A stretch of 10,283 nucleotides of DNA from DATGMB01 sp035293845. Its GTDB lineage: Bacteria; Acidobacteriota; Terriglobia; Bryobacterales; Bryobacteraceae. The number at the start of each line of letters is the position of its first letter. Position 1 is the stretch's first letter. The stretch spans positions 1 through 10,283 of the forward strand of contig DATGMB010000147.1 in NCBI GenBank assembly GCA_035293845.1. The letters run 5' to 3'. The translations under genes were made by a program, and so were the position numbers. A model generated the notes under the pieces. That model saw only the letters and a list, made by a program, of their open reading frames with translations. It had not been told where the DNA came from and did no database searches. Below are positions 1-7,126 of the stretch, piece by piece.

Positions 1-1503
1 GTTGAACGTGCGCTCGAAGGGCGGAGGCAGGAAGCTGCTCTCCGGCCGGCTGAACCCGAAGCGCACCTCGTTGAACGCCGATGCGCCGAAGGTGGAGTTG
101 ATCGCGAGCGCGGCGAGGCGCTGATAGAAGTTGTAATTATCGTTGACGTCGCAGACCGATCCCACGCAATTGGTCGCGATCCCCCTGGGGAATTGCGCAT
201 CGGTGTCGGGAGAGATAGGATCGTGTTCCCAATGCCAGTCGGCCTCCACCCAGTGGGTGCCGAATCGGCGGGACTCGATGAGCTTGTGATCGATCCGCAT
301 GTCGTAGAGCTTGTCGAGCTCTGAGCCAGGGGTATTGAAGCGGATTCCTACGATGTTCAGGCCGTCGCCCGAGCCCGGATTGACGCTGATGGCGCCGGCG
401 TTGACTGGAAGGGGCGTCGCGTCGATCAGGGTCTTCGTGAAGCTGTTGATCGGCAGATCGCGCGAGCTGGCCGCCAGCAGGTCGACGGTGTGATTGGCGC
501 CGTCCGCGCCCTGATAGGTGAACAGGCCGGTGCGCGCCGGCGCCGTCAGGACCGTGCGCGAGTCGGTGTTCTGGAAATGCCGCTGGAAGACCGAGTAGGA
601 GAAGAAGAAGAACGTCTTTTCCTTGCCGTGATATACCTTCGGGATTTCGACCGGCCCGCCGATGCTGCCGCCATAGCGGTGCTGGCGCAGAATCGGCCGC
701 GGCGTTCCGCTGAAATTACTGGTCCAGGTATTGGCGTTGAAGGCATCGTTGCGGCCGTAGTAAAACGCGCTTCCGTGAAACTGGTTGCCGCCGCGCGCGG
801 TGGTCATGCGAATCTGGACGACGCCATCGCCGGAATCGGCGCCGACGTTCTGGCCGGTGATGCTGAATTCGCCGATGCTCTCGAGCGTGACATTACCCGC
901 GGCGGCGAATCCCGAGGTTTTAATGAAGCTATCGCGGACATCGATGCCGTCCTGGACCAGGTTGTTGCTGGAACCGCGAAGCCCGTTCATGATCGACGCG
1001 CCGGAGGTGGCGCTGCCGGTCGAGGTCGCTCCCGCCATTTGCGTGGCGAAGTCGAGCGGGTTGCGGGTGGTGGAGGGCAGGTCGACGATCTGCTTGCGGT
1101 CGACGTGGGTCTTGAGCTCGCTCGATGTGGTATCGACCTGCGCCTGGGCCGCTTCGACGCTAACCACCTCGTTCGTGCCTCCGACTTCGAGGGTGGCCCG
1201 CACGCTGGATTCCTGCGCGGTCACCACCGGCACGTTCGGCGCCTCCCACTGGCGGAAGCCCGCGGCCACGATCTTGACGGCGTAGGTGCCGAAGGGCAAG
1301 CCCGGTACGGTGAAGGTGCCCTCGCCGCTGGTCTTTGCGGCGAAAGTGGCGCCGGTGCTGTTATCCGTCACGGTCACGGCGGCGTTGGGAACGACGGCGC
1401 CTTGTGAATCGAAGACGGTCCCCGTGATGGAACCTCGCTGCACCTGCGCAACAGCGAGTGCAACGCCGATAAAGGCAAGCAGAACGACGAGACCCGATCT
1501 CAT
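1..1503 (-). CDS. TonB-dependent receptor with carboxypeptidase-regulatory-like domain (N-terminal part, cut by window edge)
   Basis: The reading frame is open from an ATG at 1503 to the window edge, giving 501 residues without a stop; the C-terminal barrel lies outside. Residues 1-20 form a signal peptide (hydrophobic core LVVLLAFIGVALAVA, probable cleavage after AVA). Residues about 23-85 look like a carboxypeptidase-regulatory beta-sandwich (GSITGTVFDSQGAVV, then GTFTVPGLPFGTYAVKI). Residues about 115-225 look like the receptor plug, with NGLRGSSNNLVQDGIDV and an R-GGNQFHGSAFYYGRND segment; the start of the barrel follows. Acidobacteria encode many such Oar-like receptors, thought to bring polymers or glycans across the outer membrane, but the substrate cannot be read here. 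An AAAGGGG ribosome site lies 6 bases before the ATG. No TonB box was recognised. The family assignment is firm; the ligand is unknown. Confidence 0.9.
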   Translation of the reverse strand, partial: MRSGLVVLLAFIGVALAVAQVQRGSITGTVFDSQGAVVPNAAVTVTDNSTGATFAAKTSGEGTFTVPGLPFGTYAVKIVAAGFRQWEAPNVPVVTAQESSVRATLEVGGTNEVVSVEAAQAQVDTTSSELKTHVDRKQIVDLPSTTRNPLDFATQMAGATSTGSATSGASIMNGLRGSSNNLVQDGIDVRDSFIKTSGFAAAGNVTLESIGEFSITGQNVGADSGDGVVQIRMTTARGGNQFHGSAFYYGRNDAFNANTWTSNFSGTPRPILRQHRYGGSIGGPVEIPKVYHGKEKTFFFFSYSVFQRHFQNTDSRTVLTAPARTGLFTYQGADGANHTVDLLAASSRDLPINSFTKTLIDATPLPVNAGAISVNPGSGDGLNIVGIRFNTPGSELDKLYDMRIDHKLIESRRFGTHWVEADWHWEHDPISPDTDAQFPRGIATNCVGSVCDVNDNYNFYQRLAALAINSTFGASAFNEVRFGFSRPESSFLPPPFERTFN

Positions 1504-1554
1504 GGCTTTCCCCTTTCCCCGAACGGATGGCCCCCGGTCTCTGTAAGTGGCGTC

Positions 1555-1583
1555 AGAATATCATCCGCGGAGTGGCATTGCAA
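1555..1583 (-). promoter_or_regulatory. Sigma70-like promoter of the TonB-dependent receptor gene
   Basis: Read on the minus strand, TTGCAA (1583-1578) and TATTCT (1560-1555) are separated by exactly 17 bases, which is the ideal spacing for a housekeeping promoter. The predicted transcript would start near 1548 and carry a leader of about 45 bases with an AAAGGGG ribosome site. The hexamers match the consensus at 4/6 and 5/6. This is a sequence-only prediction. Confidence 0.5.
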
Positions 1584-1628
1584 TACCGACGTAGCGAGCG
1601 GAAATTCGTTTTGCGCGCGGGATGTTAA

Positions 1629-1847
1629 TTAACGGCGGAACGCCGCGAGGGTCCACTCATCGGCGCGCTCGTCGTGGCGCAGGACGTAGCGGGCGCCGTC
1701 CCCGGCGCGGACGCGGAAGTACATAGCTTCCGGATCGTACCAGCGGTCCTCGATCTCTTCGACCGCGAGCCAGCGCTCGCCGAGGCGGAATCGCAGGGGG
1801 CGCTCGTCCGCTTTGTGGCCCGAATACGATTCCACATCGACCTTCAT
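1629..1847 (-). CDS. Small conserved-looking protein (72 aa), coupled to lhgO
   Basis: This is a 72-residue soluble protein rich in charged and aromatic residues, with no signal peptide or membrane segment. Its pattern (PLRFRLGERWLAVEEIEDRW, then a YFRVRAGDG stretch and a closing DEWTLAAFRR) suggests a small beta-rich fold with alternating hydrophobic strands. It resembles short uncharacterised bacterial proteins with an R-PLRF-...-W-V-E-I-D-W core, but I cannot name a family with certainty. Its ATG overlaps the lhgO stop as ATGA, so it is probably co-transcribed and translationally coupled. A GAAGAGG ribosome site lies 10 bases before the start. No function is assigned. A competing frame over the same bases gives a low-complexity Arg/Ser/Thr protein and is rejected. 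Confidence 0.72.
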   Translation of the reverse strand: MKVDVESYSGHKADERPLRFRLGERWLAVEEIEDRWYDPEAMYFRVRAGDGARYVLRHDERADEWTLAAFRR

Positions 1848-3049
1848 GCGCGCGATGCCTCTTCGGCCATGCGGACGATCTCAGCGCCGATCGCGAGCGA
1901 TGCCGTTGCCGCGGGGCTGGGGGCGTTGAGCACGTGCAGCGCGTTCTTCCGCGCGATCAACTGGAAGTCCTGGACCAGCTCGCCGGCGGGCGTGATGGCC
2001 TGCGCGCGCACACCGGAGCCGCCTTCGGCGAGGTCCTGGACGCGGATCTCGGGCACGAGGCGTTGCAGCGAGCGGCAGAACAGCTCGCGGCTGAATGAGC
2101 GGCGCAGCTCATACCACGCCATCGACGGGTATTTGCGCAGGAAACGCCAAAAGCCGCCGTAGCTCAGGGCATCGAACAGGTCGGCGGCGCGGAAATCCGT
2201 TTTGCGGTACCCTTCCCGCGCCGTGGCGAGCACAGCGTTCGGGCCGGCCTCGATGCCGCCGTGGATCAGGCGCGTGAAATGCACACCGAGGAACGGGAAC
2301 CGCGGATCGGGAATGGGGTAGATGAGATTGCGCACGAGGGACTGGCGCTCCGGCCGCAGCTTGTAGTACTCGCCACGGAACGGCAGGATGCGGACCTCGC
2401 GGCGCTCGCCGGCCATTTCGGCGACGCGGTCCGAATGGAGGCCGCCGCAGTTGATCAGGAAATCGCCGGCGAACTCGCCGGCCGGCGTCTCCGCCACCCA
2501 TTCGCGCCCGGCGTGGCGCAGGCGCGTGGCGCGGGCGCGGGTCACGACGCGCGTCCCCTGTGCCGCTAGCTTCGCCGCCAGCACCGTGCAGACGCGCGGA
2601 TAATCGACGATGCCTTCCTGCGGCACGCGCAGCGCGGCGACGCCGCCGACATGCGGCTCGATCTCGCGCATCGCCTCCGGGCCGAGCCATTCGAGGCCGA
2701 GGAGGCCGTTGGCGGTGCCGCGCTCGGCCAGCGCCTTGAGCCGCGGGAGCTCGGTTTCGTCCGCCGCCACCACGAGCTTGCCGCAGACCTCGTGCGGCAC
2801 GCCGTTTTCGGCGCAGAAGGCCACCATCTGGCGGATGCCCTCGACAGCGAGCCGCGCTTTAAGCGATCCCGGCTTGTAGTAGAGGCCGCAATGCAGGACG
2901 CCGCTGTTGTGACCGGTCTGGTGTTGACCGACGGCGGGCTCCTTTTCGAGCAGCGTGATGCGAGCGCCCGGAAAGCGCTCCGCGAGGCGGTATGCCGTCG
3001 CGAGCCCGACGATGCCGCCGCCGACGATGATGACTCTTCGGGAGTTCAC
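1844..3049 (-). CDS. lhgO: L-2-hydroxyglutarate oxidase / dehydrogenase (FAD-dependent)
   Basis: The 401-residue product belongs to the DAO-type FAD oxidoreductases and carries the LhgO signature throughout. The dinucleotide-binding loop is VIIVGGGIVGLATAYRL (residues 6-22), with the ribose-binding Glu at 35 (LLEKE). The substrate-side motif HQTGHNSGVLHCGLYYKPGS spans 43-62, and the C-terminus has GSGVRAQA and HVLNAPSPAATASLAIG. In E. coli the homologue (422 aa) oxidises L-2-hydroxyglutarate to 2-oxoglutarate and passes electrons to the quinone pool at the membrane. The GTG at 3049 is chosen because the nucleotide-binding motif begins just after it; a longer open frame upstream only mirrors the HD gene. 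No ribosome site precedes it, but a TACGTT box lies 6 bases upstream, so the mRNA may be leaderless. It shares ATGA with the 72-aa gene. Confidence 0.92.
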   Translation of the reverse strand: MNSRRVIIVGGGIVGLATAYRLAERFPGARITLLEKEPAVGQHQTGHNSGVLHCGLYYKPGSLKARLAVEGIRQMVAFCAENGVPHEVCGKLVVAADETELPRLKALAERGTANGLLGLEWLGPEAMREIEPHVGGVAALRVPQEGIVDYPRVCTVLAAKLAAQGTRVVTRARATRLRHAGREWVAETPAGEFAGDFLINCGGLHSDRVAEMAGERREVRILPFRGEYYKLRPERQSLVRNLIYPIPDPRFPFLGVHFTRLIHGGIEAGPNAVLATAREGYRKTDFRAADLFDALSYGGFWRFLRKYPSMAWYELRRSFSRELFCRSLQRLVPEIRVQDLAEGGSGVRAQAITPAGELVQDFQLIARKNALHVLNAPSPAATASLAIGAEIVRMAEEASRA

Positions 3050-3139
3050 GATACTAACGTAACAGGGGTCAGGGGCCGGGGGGCCGCGGCATGGCCTGCC
3101 TGCGAGGGCGGCTGCGGTGCAGTAAGCTGGAAGACTGCT
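3050..3139. promoter_or_regulatory. Divergent intergenic region between lhgO and the HD-domain gene
   Basis: These 90 bases separate two divergently transcribed genes and must hold promoters for both. On the minus strand TACGTT (3061-3056) sits 6 bases before the lhgO GTG. On the plus strand TAAGCT (3123-3128) sits 11 bases before the HD-gene ATG, followed by a GGAAG that could bind the ribosome weakly. The centre is G-rich and includes a near direct repeat, CAGGGG-T-CAGGGG (3063-3075). No clear -35 elements were recognised. Confidence 0.4.
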
Positions 3140-3715
3140 ATGACTCGCGAACAGGCTTGGGATCTTCTCTGCGAATATACGAAATCGGACGGGCTGCGCA
3201 AGCACGCGCTGGCGGTGGAGGCGTGCGTGGCGGCGTATGCGCGCAAGCTGGGGGAGGATGAAGCGAAGTGGTCGCTCACGGCGCTGCTGCACGATTTCGA
3301 CTGGGAGATCCATCCCACGCTTGAGGAGCATCCGCAGAAAGGCGAGGCGATCCTGGCGGCGCGTGGCGTGGACCCGGAGATTCGGCGGGCGATCCTTTCC
3401 CATGCCGATCACACCGGCGTGCCGCGCGAAACGCCGCTCGAGAAGACGCTGTATGCCTGCGATGAACTGGCGGGGTTCATCACGGCCATCTCCTATGTGA
3501 AGCCGCACCGCAGCGTGTTTGAAGTGGACGTCGCGTCAGTGAAGAAAAAGATGAAGGACAAGGCCTTCGCGCGCTCGGTGAACCGGCAGGACATCGTGGA
3601 CGGCGCGGCGGGGCTCTGCGTGCCGCTCGAGGAACACATCGCGTTCTGCATACAGGCGATGCAGGCGCGGGCCGAGGAGCTAGGCCTGAAGGGCAGCATG
3701 GACGCGACCGCGTAG
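3140..3715 (+). CDS. HD-domain metal-dependent phosphohydrolase
   Basis: The 191-residue soluble protein has the HD-superfamily metal-binding pattern: H22 (LRKHALAVEA), the H51-D52 doublet (LTALLHDFDW), H64 in EEHPQKGEAIL, H88 and H91 in AILSHADHTG, and D108 in YACDELAGFITA. HD proteins of this type usually hydrolyse phosphate esters or nucleotides with a divalent metal; the substrate cannot be inferred here. The C-terminal half carries helices rich in Lys and Ala (VKKKMKDKAFA) and a final amphipathic helix. The ATG at 3140 is preferred over an open frame reaching back to 2651, because that extension is the antisense of lhgO and the HD fold begins just after 3140. The gene is divergent from lhgO, and its last 36 bases overlap the end of the acyltransferase gene on the other strand. 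Confidence 0.87.
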   Translation: MTREQAWDLLCEYTKSDGLRKHALAVEACVAAYARKLGEDEAKWSLTALLHDFDWEIHPTLEEHPQKGEAILAARGVDPEIRRAILSHADHTGVPRETPLEKTLYACDELAGFITAISYVKPHRSVFEVDVASVKKKMKDKAFARSVNRQDIVDGAAGLCVPLEEHIAFCIQAMQARAEELGLKGSMDATA

Positions 3716-4801
3716 CCAGCGGTTAGCGGGCTCTTCGAACGCGCTGTAGACCACCGCGGAAACGGCCACGACGAGCGTGAGATAGACGACCGGCGACGCG
3801 CCGTGCCAGCGCAGATACCACCAGAGAATCGGCACGTGCAGGATGTACATCGCGTAGCTTGCTTTGCCGAGGTAGACGGCCGGCCGCGCGGAGAGCACGC
3901 GGGCGGCGAGGCCTTCGCCGAGCGCGAGACCGACGAGCAGCAGCGCATTGAGCGGCCGCAGCGCGCTGTTGAGATCGACGCCGGGCGGCAGAAGCTGCGG
4001 GCGGGCGATCAGCACAGCGGATAGCGCGGCGGCCGGCGTGTAGAGCACCGACGCGCGCGGCGGGCGCGGGAGGGCGGCCAGCAGATCGTAGATGCGGGCG
4101 GCGGCGATTCCCATGAGGAAATCCGAGAGGTGAATGAGCGGCTTTACGGCATCGGGAATGCCGCAGAGGAGCATGGCGCGGGTCAGCACGCACGAGAGCG
4201 CCGCAATTGCCAGCGTGGCGCGCCAGCCAGCGTCGAGGATCAGCATCGCGGCGAGCGGGAAGGCGAGATAGAAGAACATCTCGCAGGAGAGCGACCAGGC
4301 GGGCGTGTTCCAGTTCACCGCGACGGGGCCGAGCCAGCCCTGCACCAGCAGAACGTGAGCTGCGATGAGCGGCGGCTTGCCGGGTGCGCGGTCGGCGGCG
4401 ATGAACGGCGCGACCACGGCGAGGCTCAGGAGATAGACCGGGTAGACGCGGGCGATGCGTCCGGCGCCGTAACGGACGAGGTCGCGGCCGCTCCAGCGCG
4501 TTCGCGCGTAGCTGCGCGAGAGCACGAAACCCGAGAGCACGAAGAATGTGGTCACCGCGAGATAGCCGCCGCGGATCAGCGCATAGAGGGGCTGCGGTAG
4601 CGCGAGCGCCGCGGGTTCGAGCATCTGGCCGCGACCGGTGAGATGATGCAGGATCACCCAAAGCGCGAGGAAAAAACGGAGCCCGGTGAGCGCGGGAAGG
4701 ATCTGGGGTTTCTTGGCGATAGATTCATCGTAGCGCAGGGTCAGGCCGGCCCTAGCGCCCCGTGAACGCGGGCGCGCGCTTTTCGACGAAGTGCGCGACA
4801 C
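3680..4801 (-). CDS. Acyltransferase-3 family integral membrane protein
   Basis: This 373-residue multi-spanning protein belongs to the acyltransferase-3 (OafA/OatA-like) family, whose members O-acylate sugars or other envelope molecules. The family's first motif is present as LTGLRFFLALWVILHHLTG (R42 and H52/H53), followed by GGYLAVTTFFVLSGFVLSRSY (78-98), the usual helix-2 signature. About ten hydrophobic helices follow to the C-terminus, with no extracellular SGNH domain. The only start before helix 1 is a GTG at 4801, giving a basic Ser/Arg-rich tail of about 30 residues that overlaps the crotonase gene by 50 bases. An AAGAAGG directly precedes it, so the exact N-terminus is uncertain. 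It lies downstream of the crotonase gene, probably on the same transcript. The acyl donor and acceptor are unknown. Confidence 0.88.
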   Translation of the reverse strand: MSRTSSKSARPRSRGARAGLTLRYDESIAKKPQILPALTGLRFFLALWVILHHLTGRGQMLEPAALALPQPLYALIRGGYLAVTTFFVLSGFVLSRSYARTRWSGRDLVRYGAGRIARVYPVYLLSLAVVAPFIAADRAPGKPPLIAAHVLLVQGWLGPVAVNWNTPAWSLSCEMFFYLAFPLAAMLILDAGWRATLAIAALSCVLTRAMLLCGIPDAVKPLIHLSDFLMGIAAARIYDLLAALPRPPRASVLYTPAAALSAVLIARPQLLPPGVDLNSALRPLNALLLVGLALGEGLAARVLSARPAVYLGKASYAMYILHVPILWWYLRWHGASPVVYLTLVVAVSAVVYSAFEEPANRWLRGRVHAALQA

Positions 4802-5573
4802 CTTCTTTGAAGTCCTCGCATTGGAGGCTGGCGCGCATTTCGGCGCCGGCGAGGTCGAGCGCCTCGCCGAGCGTCTGGGTCAAGCCCGCGTAGATCTGGC
4901 GCTTGATGATTCCGGTGGAGCGCGGGCTCACGGCATCGGCCAGCTCGCGGCTATAGGCCGCGACGCCGGAGGCGAATTCCGCGGCCGGGAACACGCGGTT
5001 GACGAGGCCAAGGCGCAGCGCCTCGGCGGCATCGCAGATGCGCGCGGAGAGCAGCAGATCGAGCGCGTTGGCGTGGCCCACGATGCGCGGCAGCAGCCAC
5101 GCGACGCCGTACTCCGCGATCAGCCCGCGGCGCGCGAACGCGGTGCCGAACTTCGCGTCCTCGGAGGCGAAGCGCAGATCGCAGTAGAGCGCGATGATGA
5201 GCCCCAGCCCGACGCACGGGCCGTTCACCGCGGCGATGACCGGCTTCGGCACGGCGGGGAAATACGAATACTGGCGGCCGAAGCCGGCGGGCAGGCCGCC
5301 ATCGGCGGGCGCGGCGGAACCGGCGTCCGGCAGCGGGTGCACGCGGCGGTCGACGACGTCCTGCAGCAGGCTCATATCGGCGCCGGCGCAGAAGCCGCGG
5401 CCGGCCCCGGTGATGACGATGACGCGCACGCCGGGATCGCGCGCGGCTTCCTCCATGGCGTCGCGGACTTCGCGCTCCATGGTCCGGGTCCACGCATTCA
5501 GCTTGTCCGGGCGGTTGAGCGTGATGGTGGCGACGCGGTCCGCAACCGAGTAGAGAATTTCCTGGGTTTCCAT
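4752..5573 (-). CDS. Crotonase-fold protein (enoyl-CoA hydratase/isomerase family), atypical active site
   Basis: The 273-residue product has the full length and motifs of the crotonase family: NRPDKLNAWT near 20-29, the first oxyanion-hole segment GRGFCAGADMS (58-68), the second NGPCVGLGLIIALYCDLRFA (117-136), and the C-terminal DFKEGVAHFVEKRAPAF. These hold CoA thioesters and stabilise an enolate. The two catalytic glutamates of classical enoyl-CoA hydratase (Glu144 and Glu164 in the rat enzyme) align with I126 and F146, so ordinary hydratase chemistry is doubtful. E154 in GLIAEYGVAWLLPR sits where many isomerase-type members carry an acidic residue. A CoA-ester isomerase or other crotonase activity is therefore more likely than beta-oxidation hydratase. 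An insertion rich in Gly/Ala/Pro follows the first oxyanion loop (79-100). TACAAT lies 7 bases before the ATG, with no ribosome site. Confidence 0.87.
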   Translation of the reverse strand: METQEILYSVADRVATITLNRPDKLNAWTRTMEREVRDAMEEAARDPGVRVIVITGAGRGFCAGADMSLLQDVVDRRVHPLPDAGSAAPADGGLPAGFGRQYSYFPAVPKPVIAAVNGPCVGLGLIIALYCDLRFASEDAKFGTAFARRGLIAEYGVAWLLPRIVGHANALDLLLSARICDAAEALRLGLVNRVFPAAEFASGVAAYSRELADAVSPRSTGIIKRQIYAGLTQTLGEALDLAGAEMRASLQCEDFKEGVAHFVEKRAPAFTGR

Positions 5574-5623
5574 CGGACCAATTGTAATCCTGCCGCGACC
5601 GGAACCGGATATACTGTCAGGCC
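5574..5623. promoter_or_regulatory. Divergent promoter region with two opposed -10-like boxes
   Basis: Only 50 bases separate the crotonase gene and the esterase gene. On the minus strand TACAAT (5586-5581) ends 7 bases before the crotonase ATG; on the plus strand TATACT (5610-5615) ends 8 bases before the esterase ATG. Both are 5/6 matches to TATAAT. With normal promoter geometry each transcript would begin at, or within a base or two of, its own start codon. Neither side has a convincing ribosome site or a correctly spaced TTGACA-like -35 box. Confidence 0.5.
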
Positions 5624-7045
5624 ATGAAACAGCGCCGCTTTCTGCTTCTGCTCGTCGCGCCCCTCCTGCTGCTCCACGCGCAGGATGCCGCGATGGTGCT
5701 CCGGACGTCGGTTACGTATCGTACGCAGCGCAATACCCTGCCGCTTACGGACGCGCAGAAACAGCAGGCCGATGCGCTGATGCGCGAGGCCGAACGGGCG
5801 AACGCCGCCGGGCAGTACGGCGAGGCCATGCGCGCGATGCTGCACGGCATGGCGGCGATGCACGGCACGGAATGGACGCCCGCGGCGGAATTCGCGGCGG
5901 CGCTCCGGACGAAGCTCGATCACGAAATGCTCGAACCGGGACAGCACGCGACGCTGACGCTCACGCAACTTTTCCCGGTGCAACTTCCGGTGGAGATGCG
6001 GAAGATGACCGCGTCCGCGATGCTCGGCGATGCGAACTCCGGGCACGCCGTCGTGGACACCGCCGCGCTGCCGCAGATGGTCGACATCGCGGTGGCCGAT
6101 TTGCCGGCCGGCAATTACAACGTCGAGGTGCGGCTTGCGGCGGGCGACACGACGGTAGCGACGGCGCGGGTTCCGGTGCACGTCGAAAGGCTCTCTGCGG
6201 CCGCCGGTAAGCTGCGGGCGCGCGTCGCGAAGGCTCATGGGGACGGGCGGGCGCTCGCCACCGCGGGCTATGCGGTGACGCTTTACGAGCGCGCTGATGC
6301 GGGCGATGTGAACTTCGCGCACATCGATTTTGACGGCGAATTCGCGGCGGCAAACGCGCTGCTCGATGCGGTCGACGCCGGCCGGGATCCGTTCGCGGGG
6401 CGCCGCGGCGATCTGCACCTCGCCTACCGGTCGGCGGTGGACCAGACGCTGCAGCCGTATCGGCTGTTCATCCCGGATGCGTACGATCCCGCGAAGACGT
6501 GGCCGCTGGTAGTGGCGCTGCACGGGATGGGCGGCGACGAAAACACGATGTTCGATGCCTACGCCGGCGCGGTCAAACGCGCGGGCGAGCGGCTCGGACT
6601 GCTGGTGGTCTGCCCCAAGGGCCGCGACACCGCCTCCATGTATCGCGGCGCGGCGGAGCAGGACGTGATGGACGTGCTGGCCGAAGTGCGCCGCGATTAC
6701 AAGATCGACCCCGCCCGCATCTATCTCATGGGCCATTCCATGGGCGGCTACGGAACCTGGAGCACCGCGATGGATCATCCCGATGTGTTCGCGGCGCTCG
6801 GGCCCATTTCGGGCGGCGGCGATCCGGCCGGGATGGTGAAGATCAAGGACATTCCGGAGTACGTGGTGCACGGCGATGCCGATCCGACGGTGCCGGTCGA
6901 GAATTCGCGCGCGATGGTCGCGGCGGGCAAGAAGGCCGGAGCCAGGATCGAGTACGTCGAGATCCACGGCGGCAACCACACCAGCGTGGCCGCGCCGCAG
7001 ATCGCGCCGATGTTCGAGTTCTTCGTGAAGCAGAGGAAGCAGTGA
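5624..7045 (+). CDS. Exported alpha/beta-hydrolase, PHB-depolymerase/feruloyl-esterase-like, with unidentified N-terminal domain
   Basis: The 473-residue protein begins with a signal peptide (MKQRRFLLLLVAPLLLLHAQ). Residues about 30-260 are a region I do not recognise, with two helical segments (LTDAQKQQADALMREAERA near 40-58 and FAAANALLDAVDAG near 243) flanking a beta-rich stretch. From about 277 a compact esterase core starts (PYRLFIPDAYDP). It contains the oxyanion-hole motif HGMGGDE (300-306), the nucleophile S372 in GHSMGG, the acid D420 in HGDADPTVP and the base H452 in HGGNHTS. This arrangement matches the LpqC/PHB-depolymerase-type esterases, which cleave esters of polymers or plant phenolics outside the cytoplasm. 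The substrate is not determined. It starts a plus-strand pair with the VWA-like gene, 81 bases downstream, but that gene seems to have its own promoter-like box. Confidence 0.87.
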   Translation: MKQRRFLLLLVAPLLLLHAQDAAMVLRTSVTYRTQRNTLPLTDAQKQQADALMREAERANAAGQYGEAMRAMLHGMAAMHGTEWTPAAEFAAALRTKLDHEMLEPGQHATLTLTQLFPVQLPVEMRKMTASAMLGDANSGHAVVDTAALPQMVDIAVADLPAGNYNVEVRLAAGDTTVATARVPVHVERLSAAAGKLRARVAKAHGDGRALATAGYAVTLYERADAGDVNFAHIDFDGEFAAANALLDAVDAGRDPFAGRRGDLHLAYRSAVDQTLQPYRLFIPDAYDPAKTWPLVVALHGMGGDENTMFDAYAGAVKRAGERLGLLVVCPKGRDTASMYRGAAEQDVMDVLAEVRRDYKIDPARIYLMGHSMGGYGTWSTAMDHPDVFAALGPISGGGDPAGMVKIKDIPEYVVHGDADPTVPVENSRAMVAAGKKAGARIEYVEIHGGNHTSVAAPQIAPMFEFFVKQRKQ

Positions 7046-7126
7046 GGACCGGGCGCTGTAGCGGCGTCCACACTGTGCCTTAACGACACAGATGGCAAGC
7101 GGCCAAAATCGTGATAGCATCCCGGC
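7046..7126 (+). promoter_or_regulatory. Intergenic spacer with -10-like box before the VWA-like gene
   Basis: The 81-base gap contains a TAGCAT box (7115-7120) ending 6 bases before the GTG of the next gene, preceded by an A-rich stretch (CCAAAATCG). No ribosome site lies before the GTG. A five-base inverted repeat (CTGTG...CACAG, 7073-7091) is present but is too weak and lacks a T-tract, so it is not called as a terminator. Confidence 0.35.

Noticed and set aside
490..1407. A 305-residue plus-strand open frame opposite the TonB receptor
   Set aside because: The opposite strand encodes a signal peptide, regulatory domain and plug domain in one continuous frame; the plus-strand product is Gly/Ala/Arg low-complexity.
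1625..1632. TTAATTAA palindrome at the 3' end of the 72-aa gene
   Set aside because: It includes the TAA stop codon and is too short to form a terminator; no G/C stem or T-run accompanies it.
2651..3139. Extending the HD gene upstream to 2651 (163 extra residues)
   Set aside because: This stretch is antisense to the well-supported lhgO gene, and the HD fold starts after the ATG at 3140.
3050..3508. Extending lhgO upstream to an ATG at 3508 (153 extra residues)
   Set aside because: The extension is antisense to the HD gene, and the FAD-binding loop begins right after the GTG at 3049, as in other family members.
7073..7091. Inverted repeat CTGTG...CACAG after the esterase gene as a terminator
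   Set aside because: The stem is only five base pairs with a nine-base loop and there is no T-tract, so it is well within chance.
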